The notes: generated by a model not told the origin, from the letters alone. A DNA stretch of 64,000 nucleotides from Chloroherpetonaceae bacterium (GCA_028277445.1 JANQGG010000055.1:20818-84817), one strand, 5' to 3'. Positions 8,595-17,878 are shown, numbered from the stretch's first letter. Program-made: numbers and translations.

Positions 8595-9542
8595 ATGGCC
8601 ACAACCGCTGAATCAATTAATACTACTGTTAAACACGAATTGCTTCAAGCTATTCGTAATGAAGAAGCGTTTTTTTCTATACTGACCAGGCTAACGGCGA
8701 AGGAATTAAAACAGGTACTGGATTTTTTTTGGGATTTTTTGATTGATCAGTCTCAAGAAGCAACAACAAAGCTTCACCAAACCGATTTACTTCAAAAACT
8801 CGAACCGTTATCCAAATACCAGCAACGGGTAAAATGCCAGGAGCCTTTAGGGTACTGCACAATTTCAATGTGCGTTCGCGTTAGCCCGGATTGCGCCATT
8901 GAACGCATTACCGGGATTTTTAAATCACTAATCCCTTTTTTACAAACATTAGCCAACGAAAAACCGGAGTGCTTATCTACTAAATTGGATGAACCGGAAG
9001 AAAAAACAACTGGCATTCAGGCTGAAACCTTCACCCCTGAACCTATTTTAAGCGAGCCAAACGGTTCCGATCAAGAAATTTTGAGACAACCGGAGGAGCA
9101 TTCCAAGCAAACTGAGGCCATTTCGGAAGACATGCCTTCTTCGACAGAGTCGGAAAACAATGCTTCTCAAATGCCATTATCAGAGAAATATGCAAAATAT
9201 AAAGATCAACTCTGGTCTATGGTTGAATTTGAAGGTTTAGATCACGCGTTTTTACAAACTCGGGAAGGCCAGGTGTTACAATTTGCCTCTTCCAGCCGAT
9301 CGGATTATGAAAATATTGCCGATAAAATATCAGCGGAAATTGAGTCGGTTATTGAGCAAGGTGAAGCGGCTAATTATCAAAACCTGCTTACCGTAACCAA
9401 AGAATACAGCCAAGGTGTTATGGCTATTCGAGCGATTGCGGATGATATTTATTTGGTCGGCGTTTCGGAAACCGTACTTCCGGGAAAAATTCACAGCTTA
9501 ATCGTTAAGCTCGGAAATATGCTTCAAACCGAAATGAAGTAA
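8595..9542 (+). CDS. Roadblock/LC7 domain protein with long N-terminal extension
   Basis: 315 residues with no overall match I recognise. About 205-315 has the roadblock/LC7 pattern: a short helix, then a strand-turn-strand (LDHAFLQTREGQVLQFASS), a long helix with EIESVIEQG, strands NLLTVTKEYSQGVMAIRAIADDIYLVGVSE, and a final helix. Such domains serve as GTPase regulators or dimerisation platforms. Residues 1-105 form a helical domain with three cysteines (CQ, YCTISMC, PDC) and are followed by an acidic, low-complexity linker (about 125-200, rich in E, S, P). Cytoplasmic; no signal peptide. No Mgl-type GTPase is seen nearby. The function is not known to me. Confidence 0.7.
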   Translation: MATTAESINTTVKHELLQAIRNEEAFFSILTRLTAKELKQVLDFFWDFLIDQSQEATTKLHQTDLLQKLEPLSKYQQRVKCQEPLGYCTISMCVRVSPDCAIERITGIFKSLIPFLQTLANEKPECLSTKLDEPEEKTTGIQAETFTPEPILSEPNGSDQEILRQPEEHSKQTEAISEDMPSSTESENNASQMPLSEKYAKYKDQLWSMVEFEGLDHAFLQTREGQVLQFASSSRSDYENIADKISAEIESVIEQGEAANYQNLLTVTKEYSQGVMAIRAIADDIYLVGVSETVLPGKIHSLIVKLGNMLQTEMK

Positions 9543-9567
9543 ACAGGTATAAAAATTATTTAATAAC

Positions 9568-9594
9568 AAAAGAGGCTGCATGCGCAGCCTCTTT
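9568..9594. terminator. Bidirectional terminator hairpin
   Basis: AAAAGAGGCTGC pairs with GCAGCCTCTTTT around a tiny loop. It lies between the converging roadblock gene and the outer-membrane protein gene and has A/T tails on both sides. Confidence 0.85.
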
Positions 9595-9615
9595 TGATTT
9601 TATATGAAATGAAAT

Positions 9616-10173
9616 TTAGAATTTCACGCCGGCTCTAATTCCAATATAGCTTGTATCATCAGTTACAAACTGATAACGACCAGCTACATCTAATGTTAAA
9701 TCACCTAAAGGCATTTCAAAACCTACAGAAGGCGCTAAACTTAACCTGACTTCACTATCGTCATTTGAAAATGTTTGTCCAAAAATTGTTCCTTCAGCAG
9801 AAAGCATAAGGTAGTGAAAACCGGCTTCGGCCATACCATAAGCGCGGATACCATCACTTTTTGGCATAAAGAAATATTTTAAACCGGCTTGAACAGGAAT
9901 AGCGCTCACATCGGTAGTAATACCAAAAAATTCTTCACCAGACCACATTAAGTAACCAATAGTTGCTGTAAGGGTCATATTTTCATCCATCATTTTTTCA
10001 CCGCTAATCGTAGCGCCAAATCCTGTGCTTGCTAAATCACCGAAGTCACCCGTTGGCAACGCTAACTCACCATTTACACGGAATTTAATGTCTTGAGCGT
10101 TTGAAACACTTGGGCTAAGAGAAGCCACAGTAAATAGCAACGCCACAGCTAATGCCGATAAAAAGTTTTTCAT
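9616..10173 (-). CDS. Outer-membrane beta-barrel protein
   Basis: 185 residues beginning with a clear signal peptide (basic MKNF, hydrophobic core, cleavage after VSNA). The mature part shows alternating strands such as FRVNGELALPTGDFGDLASTGFGATISGE, ending in a C-terminal YIGIRAGVKF strand with a terminal phenylalanine, the usual signature for outer-membrane insertion. It resembles the small 8-stranded OmpW/OmpA-like barrels common in this phylum. No enzymatic motif; probably a structural or small-pore protein. The second exported barrel gene upstream (10466-11047) has its own terminator, so they are separate transcription units. Confidence 0.75.
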   Translation of the reverse strand: MKNFLSALAVALLFTVASLSPSVSNAQDIKFRVNGELALPTGDFGDLASTGFGATISGEKMMDENMTLTATIGYLMWSGEEFFGITTDVSAIPVQAGLKYFFMPKSDGIRAYGMAEAGFHYLMLSAEGTIFGQTFSNDDSEVRLSLAPSVGFEMPLGDLTLDVAGRYQFVTDDTSYIGIRAGVKF

Positions 10174-10418
10174 GTCTTTGTCCTGTTTTTTTAGTTTTTT
10201 GATGTTTAGAACCTACAGCGTAACAATGTTTATCAGTGTTACAGGTGGCAAATATAAAAAATATTCTCGAATCTCAAATTAATTGAGCCTTATTATGTTC
10301 ATTTAATTATTAACTTATGTCTTGCCACTTATGCCTTGTCGATAATTGTCAGGGAAGGTGGAAATCTATTGAACGGAAAAACGAAAGGTTAAACAGGAGT
10401 GCGTTTAAATATAAATTC

Positions 10419-10446
10419 AAAGAGACTGCCGATTAACAGTCTCTTT
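10419..10446 (-). terminator. Terminator hairpin after barrel protein gene
   Basis: AAAGAGACTG and CAGTCTCTTT form a perfect 10-base stem with an 8-base loop, about 20 bases beyond the stop of the minus-strand gene at 10466. Confidence 0.75.
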
Positions 10447-10465
10447 GATAATGTTCTTTGGTTCA

Positions 10466-11047
10466 TCAATTAAAGTAGAAAGAAGCGCCGACAGCCGCTG
10501 TAGTAAACCCAAGCACGCTTACATCGCCGGCGTCTTCTCTTCCATCAGAATACTTTCCATAGCCAAAACCTACCTGGCCATATACGCCCAAGTTATTTTC
10601 AATCATCACTTGACCGCCTAATAATGCGCTGATCATCAAAAATGTGTCCGTCTCTGAATTTTCACTGTATGAGTCGTCCGCTGAAGAATAAGAAAATTCA
10701 ACGCCAACAAATGGCACGGTGCTCAAAAAGTACTTACCGCCAACATTTATGCCAAATGCCGTAGCGCTTTCATCTGGCGGATCAACTGAGATGGTTTGGA
10801 ATCCTACTCCTAAATCAAGTTGTAATTGATCGCTCAGAGTATATAAAAACTGAGCTCTTGGAGCAAAGGAAGGCGTAGCTCCGCCGCGGCCGTCATTTAT
10901 CGCTTGATCGACTAATGAGCTAGATGCAAACGATGCTCCCACGCCAAATTTACCTTCCGATAAAGGGCCTTTCGCAAAAGATGGCGTAGAGACTAAAAGC
11001 GCAGCGAGAAGTGCGAATACAGTAGATAAAAATGTTAATTTTTTCAT
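10466..11047 (-). CDS. Outer-membrane beta-barrel protein
   Basis: 193 residues: a signal peptide (MKKLTFL, hydrophobic core, cleavage near PSFA) followed by glycine- and aromatic-rich amphipathic strands (FGVGASFAS, LDLGVGFQTISV, GVYGQVGFGYGKYSDG) and a C-terminal strand ending in SFYFN. This is the pattern of a small porin-like outer-membrane barrel. It is a likely distant paralogue of the downstream gene at 9616. No specific role can be given. Confidence 0.75.
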   Translation of the reverse strand: MKKLTFLSTVFALLAALLVSTPSFAKGPLSEGKFGVGASFASSSLVDQAINDGRGGATPSFAPRAQFLYTLSDQLQLDLGVGFQTISVDPPDESATAFGINVGGKYFLSTVPFVGVEFSYSSADDSYSENSETDTFLMISALLGGQVMIENNLGVYGQVGFGYGKYSDGREDAGDVSVLGFTTAAVGASFYFN

Positions 11048-11292
11048 GTGTCTGTCCTGTTTAAAGTTAATGATTTGAGGTGTACTTCAAACTAAAGTAA
11101 CTATATAGTAATATTGCTACCATGGCAAATATAACAAATAATATGTCGTATCAAATGGCTGGACATTTTTTTTCTACATAAATGTTCTAAACCACATTTA
11201 CCGAGAAATCTCGTATATATCCACCATTGTATTGACTTTCAGGCAAGCTTGTCGTATAATCAGAAAAACAATTATTAACCGTAAGTTCGCTT

Positions 11293-11808
11293 ATGAAGAT
11301 TATTTACACGTTAGCGCTGATGCTTTCTTTTGTGGCGCTATCGCCTACAATATCACATGCTCAATTAAAACGTGATTTACCCGGCAAAGGTATTCAGGAT
11401 GCCTCATCGTCGTTAATTTCCTCACCTTCAACGACTATGCAAAAATCATTTTTTAATGCGTTGTTGGATCCGGAGCATTTTCGAATGTCTCACAGCTACA
11501 GTTTACAGTATAATTCTTTGCTGAATAATACCGTAGGCGAGTATGTAAATACGATGACCTATGCTTTTGATATCCCGTTAATGATAAGAGCCGATATTGG
11601 GCTGATGCATCAACCATTTGGGGTTTCCAACGAACAAAAACAGTATGGTTTTGGTTCGGATGCCTTTTCAGGAGTGTATCTAAAGAATTTATCAATGACA
11701 TACCAACCCTTTAAAAACCTTTGGATGGGCATATCCTTTCAGCGTTATAATGCTTCCGACATTAATCCTTTTTTTTACCATCCCAACAGATGGTCGCTTA
11801 TGTACTAA
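11293..11808 (+). CDS. Exported protein of unknown function
   Basis: 171 residues with a signal peptide (MKIIYTLALMLSFVALSP, cleavage near SHA). The mature protein has short aromatic strands (FRMSHSYSLQYNSL, YVNTMTYAFDIPLMIRADIGLMHQPFG, LSMTYQPFKNLWMGISFQ) resembling a half-barrel or periplasmic beta protein. I recall similar short exported proteins in Ignavibacteria and Bacteroidota but no named family. It is followed by a strong terminator at 11845-11871, so it is probably a single-gene unit. Confidence 0.6.
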   Translation: MKIIYTLALMLSFVALSPTISHAQLKRDLPGKGIQDASSSLISSPSTTMQKSFFNALLDPEHFRMSHSYSLQYNSLLNNTVGEYVNTMTYAFDIPLMIRADIGLMHQPFGVSNEQKQYGFGSDAFSGVYLKNLSMTYQPFKNLWMGISFQRYNASDINPFFYHPNRWSLMY

Positions 11809-11844
11809 ATTGATTTAACTTTTTTGTAATGCTCCCATAAAAAA

Positions 11845-11871
11845 ACGCCTTTTGATGTAATTCAAAAGGCG
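11845..11871 (+). terminator. Rho-independent terminator
   Basis: The stem CGCCTTTTGA / TCAAAAGGCG is followed by GCTTTGTTTTTT. It lies 36 bases after the exported-protein stop. Confidence 0.88.
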
Positions 11872-11939
11872 CTTTGTTTTTTACCACCAAAAAGACAAAC
11901 AGGTAATGAGGTGTCATCCGCTGGCGGATTTAGCTCAAA

Positions 11940-11963
11940 AACAAGCGGTTGCAAACCCTTGTT
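11940..11963. repeat. 24-base palindromic repeat, copy 2 (degenerate)
   Basis: AACAAGCGGTTG then CAAACCCTTGTT. Two of the twelve pairs are broken relative to the perfect palindrome, so this copy appears to be decaying. Confidence 0.65.
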
Positions 11964-12002
11964 ATAGATGATATTCATGCGTCATTGGAAATCCATATAA
12001 GG

Positions 12003-12027
12003 TCATTCCGAACTTGTTTCGGAATCT
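12003..12027 (+). repeat. 25-base hairpin repeat, copy a
   Basis: TCAT-prefixed hairpin with arms ATTCCGAA and TTCGGAAT around CTTGT, then CT. Identical copies occur at 63332-63356 and, inverted, at 19225-19249. Confidence 0.8.
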
Positions 12028-12096
12028 ATATATGTACACGGAATCTTTTCTTTTTTTACCTGTTATTTTATTAGAGTTTCCGCCATTGGAAAAAGT

Positions 12097-13542
12097 CTAG
12101 TTGAAATTCTTTTTACTCCATAGCAATCGCCATATTTCAATATGAGTTTGATAGCCCCGCCCTCCTTCATAAGGGTAGGTATGCGTATAGGCTCGAATTA
12201 AATTCTTTCCATCGGGTGTAAAACCTGAAAATATTTCGGCATCATAAAATTCCTTTGAGCGTGAAACCAAAATGGCTTTGGTGGTTTTTAAATCTTCCGG
12301 CGGATTTTTGTATTTGGTTCTAAGTTTAATTTCTGCAGCAACATCTTGGCTTACATTATCAACCAAAACTATTTTATCTCGATTAATGGATTGAATCTCA
12401 AAACGGCTGCTAGAAAGCAAACCTTCTTCGCATAGATTGCATTTCGGAATCGTATCAATCCAATTTTCAAACTCATAATCGGTTGTGAATCGTTTTCTGA
12501 TGTCTGTCCACGACTTGGTTTCCCAGGCCTTTTTCTTGTCGTATAGGGATTTTGTAATCATATACTGTTTATCGGCAGAAAATTGGGCATGGCTGCCTTC
12601 AACCGTAGCCACTTCACTCCAATTTCTAATTTTATAAACCTTTGATATGGGTTTAGATCGCAATCTTGGTTTGGTTCCTCCGGCCACAAGATATCTCCCA
12701 CTGGGATCAAAAGTGGCTTTGCTTGCCCAAAAATCCGTTTTTTCGTCGTCGGGATCGCTTTCAACGGTAAAAATATTTCGCCATATTCGCGTATCCCATA
12801 CTTCCAATCGGCTTCCCTTGAAAGCGCTTCCCCCGGCAATAACTAAATACCTGTCGTTATTGCTTTTAATAAAAGAAGGTTTCCCACCCGGAAAAGTGTG
12901 GGTTAAAAATTTATGGTACGCTAAGGGAACTTCCACCTTGTATTTCTTTCCTTTCACAAAAGTCTTACCAGCGACCAAGTAGGGTCTGCGAGATTCTACA
13001 ATTCTAAATGTTCCCCACGATTTTGCCTTTTTAAAATTCTTTTTAAACTCATCAGCTTGTTCAACAGGAACAACGATTTTTGCTTTAAAGTATCTTTTTG
13101 CTCCATATACTTTCACAGGAAACGCGCCAATTACATTATCGTAATGGCGAAGATAAATCTTTACTTTTTCAGTGTATTCCCTATTTAAAATCCCCATAAT
13201 CTGTCGTTGTTTTTTGTTCAAACGACGGTCGCTTATCCTTTCATACCGATGTATTATTGCTTCACGTTTTTTAGTGTAACGTTCAAGGGCATTCTGGTAA
13301 TTATCGGGATTTTTATATTTCCTCTTTTTTGGCCGCGAAAGTTTTCGAAGCGCTTTCCGCTCATCTTTTTTAATTTTGTATTTGATTTTTTTGTATTCTT
13401 TCTGAAGCTTTCTGAGTTTTTTTTGAGCTTTATAAACTGCTCGGCTGGCTGCATGAACTTCGGTGTTTTGAACAGATGACGCTGAAAAAAGAATCAACAG
13501 AAAAAAAACACTTATTGAATATTTATGTTTAATCATAACCAC
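12097..13542 (-). CDS. Exported protein with basic coiled coil and WD40-like propeller
   Basis: 481 residues. A signal peptide (about 1-32, ending VHAA) is followed by a very lysine/arginine-rich helical stretch (about 33-115) that looks like a coiled coil, then a small mixed domain (115-200). Next come propeller-like repeats (about 210-480) of the type ...YLVIAGGSAF..LEVWDTRIWRNIFTVE and ATFDPSGRYLVAGG, typical of degenerate WD40 blades. A CNLC pair near residue 360 could form a disulfide. I do not recognise a named family. Likely a periplasmic or surface protein-binding scaffold. Confidence 0.65.
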   Translation of the reverse strand: MVMIKHKYSISVFFLLILFSASSVQNTEVHAASRAVYKAQKKLRKLQKEYKKIKYKIKKDERKALRKLSRPKKRKYKNPDNYQNALERYTKKREAIIHRYERISDRRLNKKQRQIMGILNREYTEKVKIYLRHYDNVIGAFPVKVYGAKRYFKAKIVVPVEQADEFKKNFKKAKSWGTFRIVESRRPYLVAGKTFVKGKKYKVEVPLAYHKFLTHTFPGGKPSFIKSNNDRYLVIAGGSAFKGSRLEVWDTRIWRNIFTVESDPDDEKTDFWASKATFDPSGRYLVAGGTKPRLRSKPISKVYKIRNWSEVATVEGSHAQFSADKQYMITKSLYDKKKAWETKSWTDIRKRFTTDYEFENWIDTIPKCNLCEEGLLSSSRFEIQSINRDKIVLVDNVSQDVAAEIKLRTKYKNPPEDLKTTKAILVSRSKEFYDAEIFSGFTPDGKNLIRAYTHTYPYEGGRGYQTHIEIWRLLWSKKNFN

Positions 13543-13743
13543 AATATGATTTTTTAGTAACTAGCTTAAACCAAAATCCAGTGATTCAAAACTTAGGTGG
13601 GGCTTCTTTTGGTGAGAAGCTACAACATTTTTATTAATAAATGGATAAATTTTCTGAAATAAGGCCAAAGAAAATAAAGATTTAACCTTTTTTACCTTAA
13701 TCATGCAACTGAGTTGTTTCTCCGGTTTAAAAAATATCTCATC

Positions 13744-15138
13744 TTATCTGAAAAATTCAATAATTTGATGGTCAAAAATCAAATCGCGTTCTGAAATCTG
13801 CCGTTTGAGAACAATCCCAGAAAGTGAAGTCGCCCTGCTTAGCGCCACATAAACCTGTCCATGTTCAAATGCGCCTCGCCCTAAATCAATAATTACACGC
13901 TCAAACGTTTTACCCTGACTTTTGTGAATGGTAATCGCCCAAGCGCATTTTAAAGGGTATTGGGTGAAAATCCCGATGGGCTCAGCCAAAATTTCTTTTG
14001 TTTCATTATCCACATAATATTCCATCATTTCCCAATTGACTTTTTTGACATCCACCGTAGTTCGCCTGCCCTCTTTTTCAAGCTCAACTTTAATGCCTTT
14101 CTCAGAAAGCTCTAGAATCTTACCTAAGGTTCCGTTTACCCATCGTTTATCAGGATCATTTTTAACAAACATCACCTGGGCGCCTTGTTTTAAGATCAAT
14201 TCCTGATCGGTCGGCAGTACTCTTTGATTAAACACGCCTTCAATTTCAGCCTCAAACCGGTAACTTTTCGTGTTCAATTGCTTTAAATACCATGTATTTA
14301 TTTTCGATGCCAGGTTATTGATGCTGCATAGCGTGATGTAAAACTCATTTTCGGTGGGCTGAAATTGTGGATCATACCTGGAATTCAGATGTTCAAATTC
14401 CTGATAGGTCATCGTTTGATTGCGAATAGCATTCAAAATATCAAGGAAATGGTCGTCTTGTTGCCTATAGACTGTTTGCAGCTCTATGGTTCCTAAAACA
14501 ATCTCCTGAAACACTTTAGCGCTAAAAAAATATGGGCTAGCGTACGTAGATTCCATGTACTCTGCTTCGGGCTGAGTTGAAATAACCGGTGGAAGCTGAA
14601 ACAAATCGCCGATAAATATCATCTGAACGCCGCCAAAAGGCTGAGATTTATCTTTACCATTGATCCTTAAAAAACAATCGATGGCATCCATCATGTCGGC
14701 GCGTACCATCGAAACTTCATCGATGATCAGTGTATCCAAGCTTTTATATAATTTTTTTTGACGCACCGAATGAATGCGATCCTCGGTTAGCAAACCCGGC
14801 GGAAATTTAAAAAAGGAGTGGATGGTTTGCCCGCCAACGTTTAAGGCAGCTACACCCGTTGGCGCAACAATTGCCACATTTTTTTTGGTTTTGGCTTTAA
14901 AGACTTCCAAGAGTGTTGATTTACCCGAACCGGCTTTTCCGGTAATAAACAGGCATTCCATGCTACTTTCCATTCGGTCAAACGCCTCCTGAAATTCCCG
15001 ATTCATGTCTATATGCTCAAATCGTTCAAAGTGATTGCCTGAGGATGCTTTGTTAACTGAACCTTGCTTAAGGGGTAGCGTTTTAAGGCCGGCTGATTTA
15101 GGCCCTAAAACCCGGCGTTTTGATGATGCCATAATCAC
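13744..15138 (-). CDS. PIF1-like superfamily 1B DNA helicase
   Basis: ATP-dependent 5'-3' DNA helicase of the PIF1/RecD group. 464 residues with Walker A GKAGSGKST (about 62-70), motif Ia VAPTGVAALNVGGQTIHSFF, Walker B IIDEVSM, motif III GDLFQLPPV, and near the C-terminus AITIHKSQGKTF (motif V) and YVALSRATSLSG (motif VI). The N-terminal 40 residues are basic and disordered. Bacterial PIF1-like proteins unwind G-quadruplexes and stalled forks; this one lacks obvious extra domains. Start ATG 15138, with a further in-frame ATG two codons on. Divergent from uppP. Confidence 0.9.
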   Translation of the reverse strand: MIMASSKRRVLGPKSAGLKTLPLKQGSVNKASSGNHFERFEHIDMNREFQEAFDRMESSMECLFITGKAGSGKSTLLEVFKAKTKKNVAIVAPTGVAALNVGGQTIHSFFKFPPGLLTEDRIHSVRQKKLYKSLDTLIIDEVSMVRADMMDAIDCFLRINGKDKSQPFGGVQMIFIGDLFQLPPVISTQPEAEYMESTYASPYFFSAKVFQEIVLGTIELQTVYRQQDDHFLDILNAIRNQTMTYQEFEHLNSRYDPQFQPTENEFYITLCSINNLASKINTWYLKQLNTKSYRFEAEIEGVFNQRVLPTDQELILKQGAQVMFVKNDPDKRWVNGTLGKILELSEKGIKVELEKEGRRTTVDVKKVNWEMMEYYVDNETKEILAEPIGIFTQYPLKCAWAITIHKSQGKTFERVIIDLGRGAFEHGQVYVALSRATSLSGIVLKRQISERDLIFDHQIIEFFR

Positions 15139-15253
15139 ACAAATGAAAAAATGGGATAGATAACTTTGGTTAAATAGATACGAAATATTTAATCAGAAAT
15201 TAAGCGGGTTTATTATCTTCCGTGAAAATTTTTAAGTGATAAAAAAACCTCGT

Positions 15254-16105
15254 ATGACTCTTTTTCAGGCAATTATTCTTGGGATTGTTCAAGGTCTCAC
15301 CGAATTCCTTCCAATCAGCAGTTCCGCTCATCTGCGAATTGTTCCGGCGTTATTTGGTTGGGATGATCCCGGCGCAGCTTTTACAGCAATTATCCAAATT
15401 GGAACACTGGCCGCGGTTTTGATTTACTTTTATGAAGATATTTACCGAATCACCATAGCTACCTTAAAAGGATTGTTTTCAGGCGCTCCCTTTGCAACAC
15501 AGGATTCCAAAATGGGATGGATGATCTCGCTTGGCACCATACCCATTGTCGTGTTTGGATTATTATTTAAAGATGAAATTGAAACCAGCTTGCGGTCGCT
15601 TTATGTCATCAGCAGCTCGCTTATCCTATTAGCATTAATCCTAATGCTCGCTGAATACTTAATTAAGCAGGCCGAAGCCAGGGGTGAGCGTTTAAAACGT
15701 TTAAACAACCTGAGTTGGTTGGATGCCATCGTGGTTGGATTTGCTCAAAGCCTTGCTTTAATTCCCGGATCTTCGCGCTCCGGTACAACCATTACCGGCG
15801 GTTTGTTCTTAAAAATGAATCGTGAAACCGCCGCAAGGTTTTCCTTTTTGCTTTCATTGCCCGCCGTATTTGCCGCAGGTATTTACCAGCTTATTAAAGT
15901 TTTCCCAGAGCTTCAATCTTCCGAGGAAGGTCTGCTTAATTTAGTTGCCGCTACAATTGTTTCGGGAATTGTTGGGTATGCTTCAATTGCGTTCTTGTTG
16001 GATTACCTCAAAAAGCATTCTACCTATTTATTCATTATTTATAGAATTGTTTTAGGCTGCTTTTTGCTGGCAATGCTCTCGCTTGGGTATTTAGACGCGT
16101 TATGA
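15254..16105 (+). CDS. uppP: Undecaprenyl-diphosphatase (BacA/UppP)
   Basis: Integral membrane phosphatase that recycles undecaprenyl diphosphate to the monophosphate used in cell-wall and polysaccharide synthesis; overexpression gives bacitracin resistance. Family motifs are LTEFLPISSSAHLRI near the N-terminus and the phosphate-binding ALIPGSSRSGTT in the middle. About seven to eight hydrophobic helices. I prefer ATG 15254 (MTLFQAIILGIVQG) to the GTG at 15236, since homologues start here and neither has a good ribosome site. Its last codons overlap the recQ end on the other strand (16100-16105). Confidence 0.94.
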   Translation: MTLFQAIILGIVQGLTEFLPISSSAHLRIVPALFGWDDPGAAFTAIIQIGTLAAVLIYFYEDIYRITIATLKGLFSGAPFATQDSKMGWMISLGTIPIVVFGLLFKDEIETSLRSLYVISSSLILLALILMLAEYLIKQAEARGERLKRLNNLSWLDAIVVGFAQSLALIPGSSRSGTTITGGLFLKMNRETAARFSFLLSLPAVFAAGIYQLIKVFPELQSSEEGLLNLVAATIVSGIVGYASIAFLLDYLKKHSTYLFIIYRIVLGCFLLAMLSLGYLDAL

Positions 16106-17878
16106 TCGTTTGTGACGACCTGTACAATTATCGCAGATCTTGCATTTCTCATTGTATCGGGATTCCCCAAAGTAATCCAGGATATAATTCCGACGGCATC
16201 GGGTGTAAAACGCATATGATTTCATTTGTTTGAATTTTTTTTGGGCCAAACGTTTACGACGATCCAATTTACGCCAATCTATGGGTAACTTTTTTTTAGG
16301 GTGATAGGCGCCATTCAGCAAAACATGAATCTCATCCGAATCTTTTAGATCAATCAAGTGGTTTTGAGACCAATCATTTAACAACGATTCCAATGTTTGT
16401 CTCTCAATATTATTTTTTTTCCCAAATGCCTCATGGTTGAACGCCACATAACGGTTGAAGCAACCCTCGCCATAGGTTCTTAATAAACCTTCAAAAAGCG
16501 CTTTTTGATTTTGGTCGCCCGATGAACCGACCCATTCTTTTAACACAAAACGCTCAACAAGCGCTTTCAACACAACTTGTTTTTTATCAAGCGTTTTTGT
16601 AATGCTAAGCAATCCTTCACGTGCCAAAGTATTGAGTATGGCCTGAAGTTTGAACGCGGTAATCGGTTTGGAGGATTTCCTGTTGTAGGATTCCAATAAC
16701 GCCTGTTTGCTTAGATTCAATTCCGCAGCATTACCATTTTGATAGCTTTTGATCCGTTCATACCCCAATATAAGTTCATCTTTGCCCGGATGAAGGCTTT
16801 CAATAATGTAGTCTTGGCGTTGCATATCCGAAATGTTATACAACAAAACCGCATAACTGCGCTTGCCATCTCGTCCGGCCCTCCCAGCTTCCTGGTAATA
16901 AGCTTCCAAATTATCAGGAACATCATAATGAATAACGGTTCGTATATCGGTTTTATTAATGCCCATTCCAAATGCGTTTGTCGCACATATCACCCTGAAT
17001 CTGTTTTGGAAATAATCGGTTTGAATGCCGGTTCTCACTGAATCGTCTAACCCGGCATGATAAGCCTTAGCCTTAATAAAGTTGTGGTTTAAATAGCGTT
17101 CAAGCTCTTCGGCGCGCGTTCGGCTCGAGGTATAAACAATTGATGAACCCCCAACAGCTTGAAGAATTTCATACAGTTTCCGACGTTTATTTTCCACATT
17201 AAACGCTGAAAAACTCAGGTTTTTTCTATCAAACCCACCGATATAAATAAACGGGTCGTTGAGTTTTAACGCGGTTTGAATATCCCCCACAACTTCAGGT
17301 GTAGCCGTGGCCGTTAATGCAAGTTTTATTGGGGTATTGTCTTTAAAAAAAGGGGTTAAATGATCGATGATTTTTCGGTACTGTGGCCTGAAATCGTGCC
17401 CCCACTCCGAAATGCAATGCGCTTCATCAATGGCAACCATTGAAAGCTTGGCTGAATCGAGCATTGCTCGAAACCGTTGATTTTCAAGCCGTTCGGGTGA
17501 AATATACAGCAATTTCAGATGCTTGCTTCGAATTTCTCCTTCAATATCTAATAGCTCATTGGTTGAAGTCTGGTTGTTTAACGCACGAACCGGATAATTG
17601 ATCGTCTTTAATGCATCCACCTGATCCTTCATTAGGGCAATTAACGGCGAAATCACAATGCTCAACCCATCAAAAAGCAATGCCGGGATTTGAAAACACA
17701 GCGATTTACCTTTGCCAGTAGGCATAATGGCTAACGTATCCGTACCTTTGAGTACTTTCTCTATAACCTTTTCCTGCCCATCTCTAAAGTTTCGATACCC
17801 AAAAACACGTTCTAAAATTTGCCTGGCTTGGCTTATTGAAAAACAATCATTCGGGTGAGAGATTACCATATCTTGCAA
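16100..17878 (-). CDS. recQ: ATP-dependent DNA helicase RecQ
   Basis: 3'-5' DNA helicase for recombination and fork repair. 592 residues: helicase core with the Q-motif region, Walker A PTGKGKSLCFQIP (about 54-66), DEAHCISEWGHDFR, TATATPEV, YHAGL, and ATNAFGMGINKTDIRTVIHYDVP plus YYQEAGRAGRDG. A winged-helix-like segment follows (about 370-500). The zinc cysteines (CRRN, EKC, CDNC) lie at the extreme C-terminus rather than directly behind the helicase core as in E. coli RecQ. This is the arrangement I associate with Bacteroidota-type RecQ. No HRDC domain. It converges on uppP with overlapping last codons. Confidence 0.93.
   Translation of the reverse strand: MQDMVISHPNDCFSISQARQILERVFGYRNFRDGQEKVIEKVLKGTDTLAIMPTGKGKSLCFQIPALLFDGLSIVISPLIALMKDQVDALKTINYPVRALNNQTSTNELLDIEGEIRSKHLKLLYISPERLENQRFRAMLDSAKLSMVAIDEAHCISEWGHDFRPQYRKIIDHLTPFFKDNTPIKLALTATATPEVVGDIQTALKLNDPFIYIGGFDRKNLSFSAFNVENKRRKLYEILQAVGGSSIVYTSSRTRAEELERYLNHNFIKAKAYHAGLDDSVRTGIQTDYFQNRFRVICATNAFGMGINKTDIRTVIHYDVPDNLEAYYQEAGRAGRDGKRSYAVLLYNISDMQRQDYIIESLHPGKDELILGYERIKSYQNGNAAELNLSKQALLESYNRKSSKPITAFKLQAILNTLAREGLLSITKTLDKKQVVLKALVERFVLKEWVGSSGDQNQKALFEGLLRTYGEGCFNRYVAFNHEAFGKKNNIERQTLESLLNDWSQNHLIDLKDSDEIHVLLNGAYHPKKKLPIDWRKLDRRKRLAQKKFKQMKSYAFYTRCRRNYILDYFGESRYNEKCKICDNCTGRHKRS

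Larger units (their letters stand above)
11880..12090. repeat. Dispersed repeat cluster B
   Basis: Between two converging genes. It holds a degenerate 24-base palindrome (11940-11963, two mismatched pairs) and the 25-base loop-conserved hairpin (12003-12027). The flanking strings (tagatgatattcatgcgtca, gaatcttttctttttttacc, ttattagagtttccgYcattgg) recur at 35640-35810 and 63360-63400. No gene. Confidence 0.75.

Noticed and set aside
13207..13479. Phenylalanine-rich plus-strand frame resembling a membrane protein
   Set aside because: Antisense to the lysine-rich coiled coil; the hydrophobicity is an artefact of AAA/AAG codons read in reverse.
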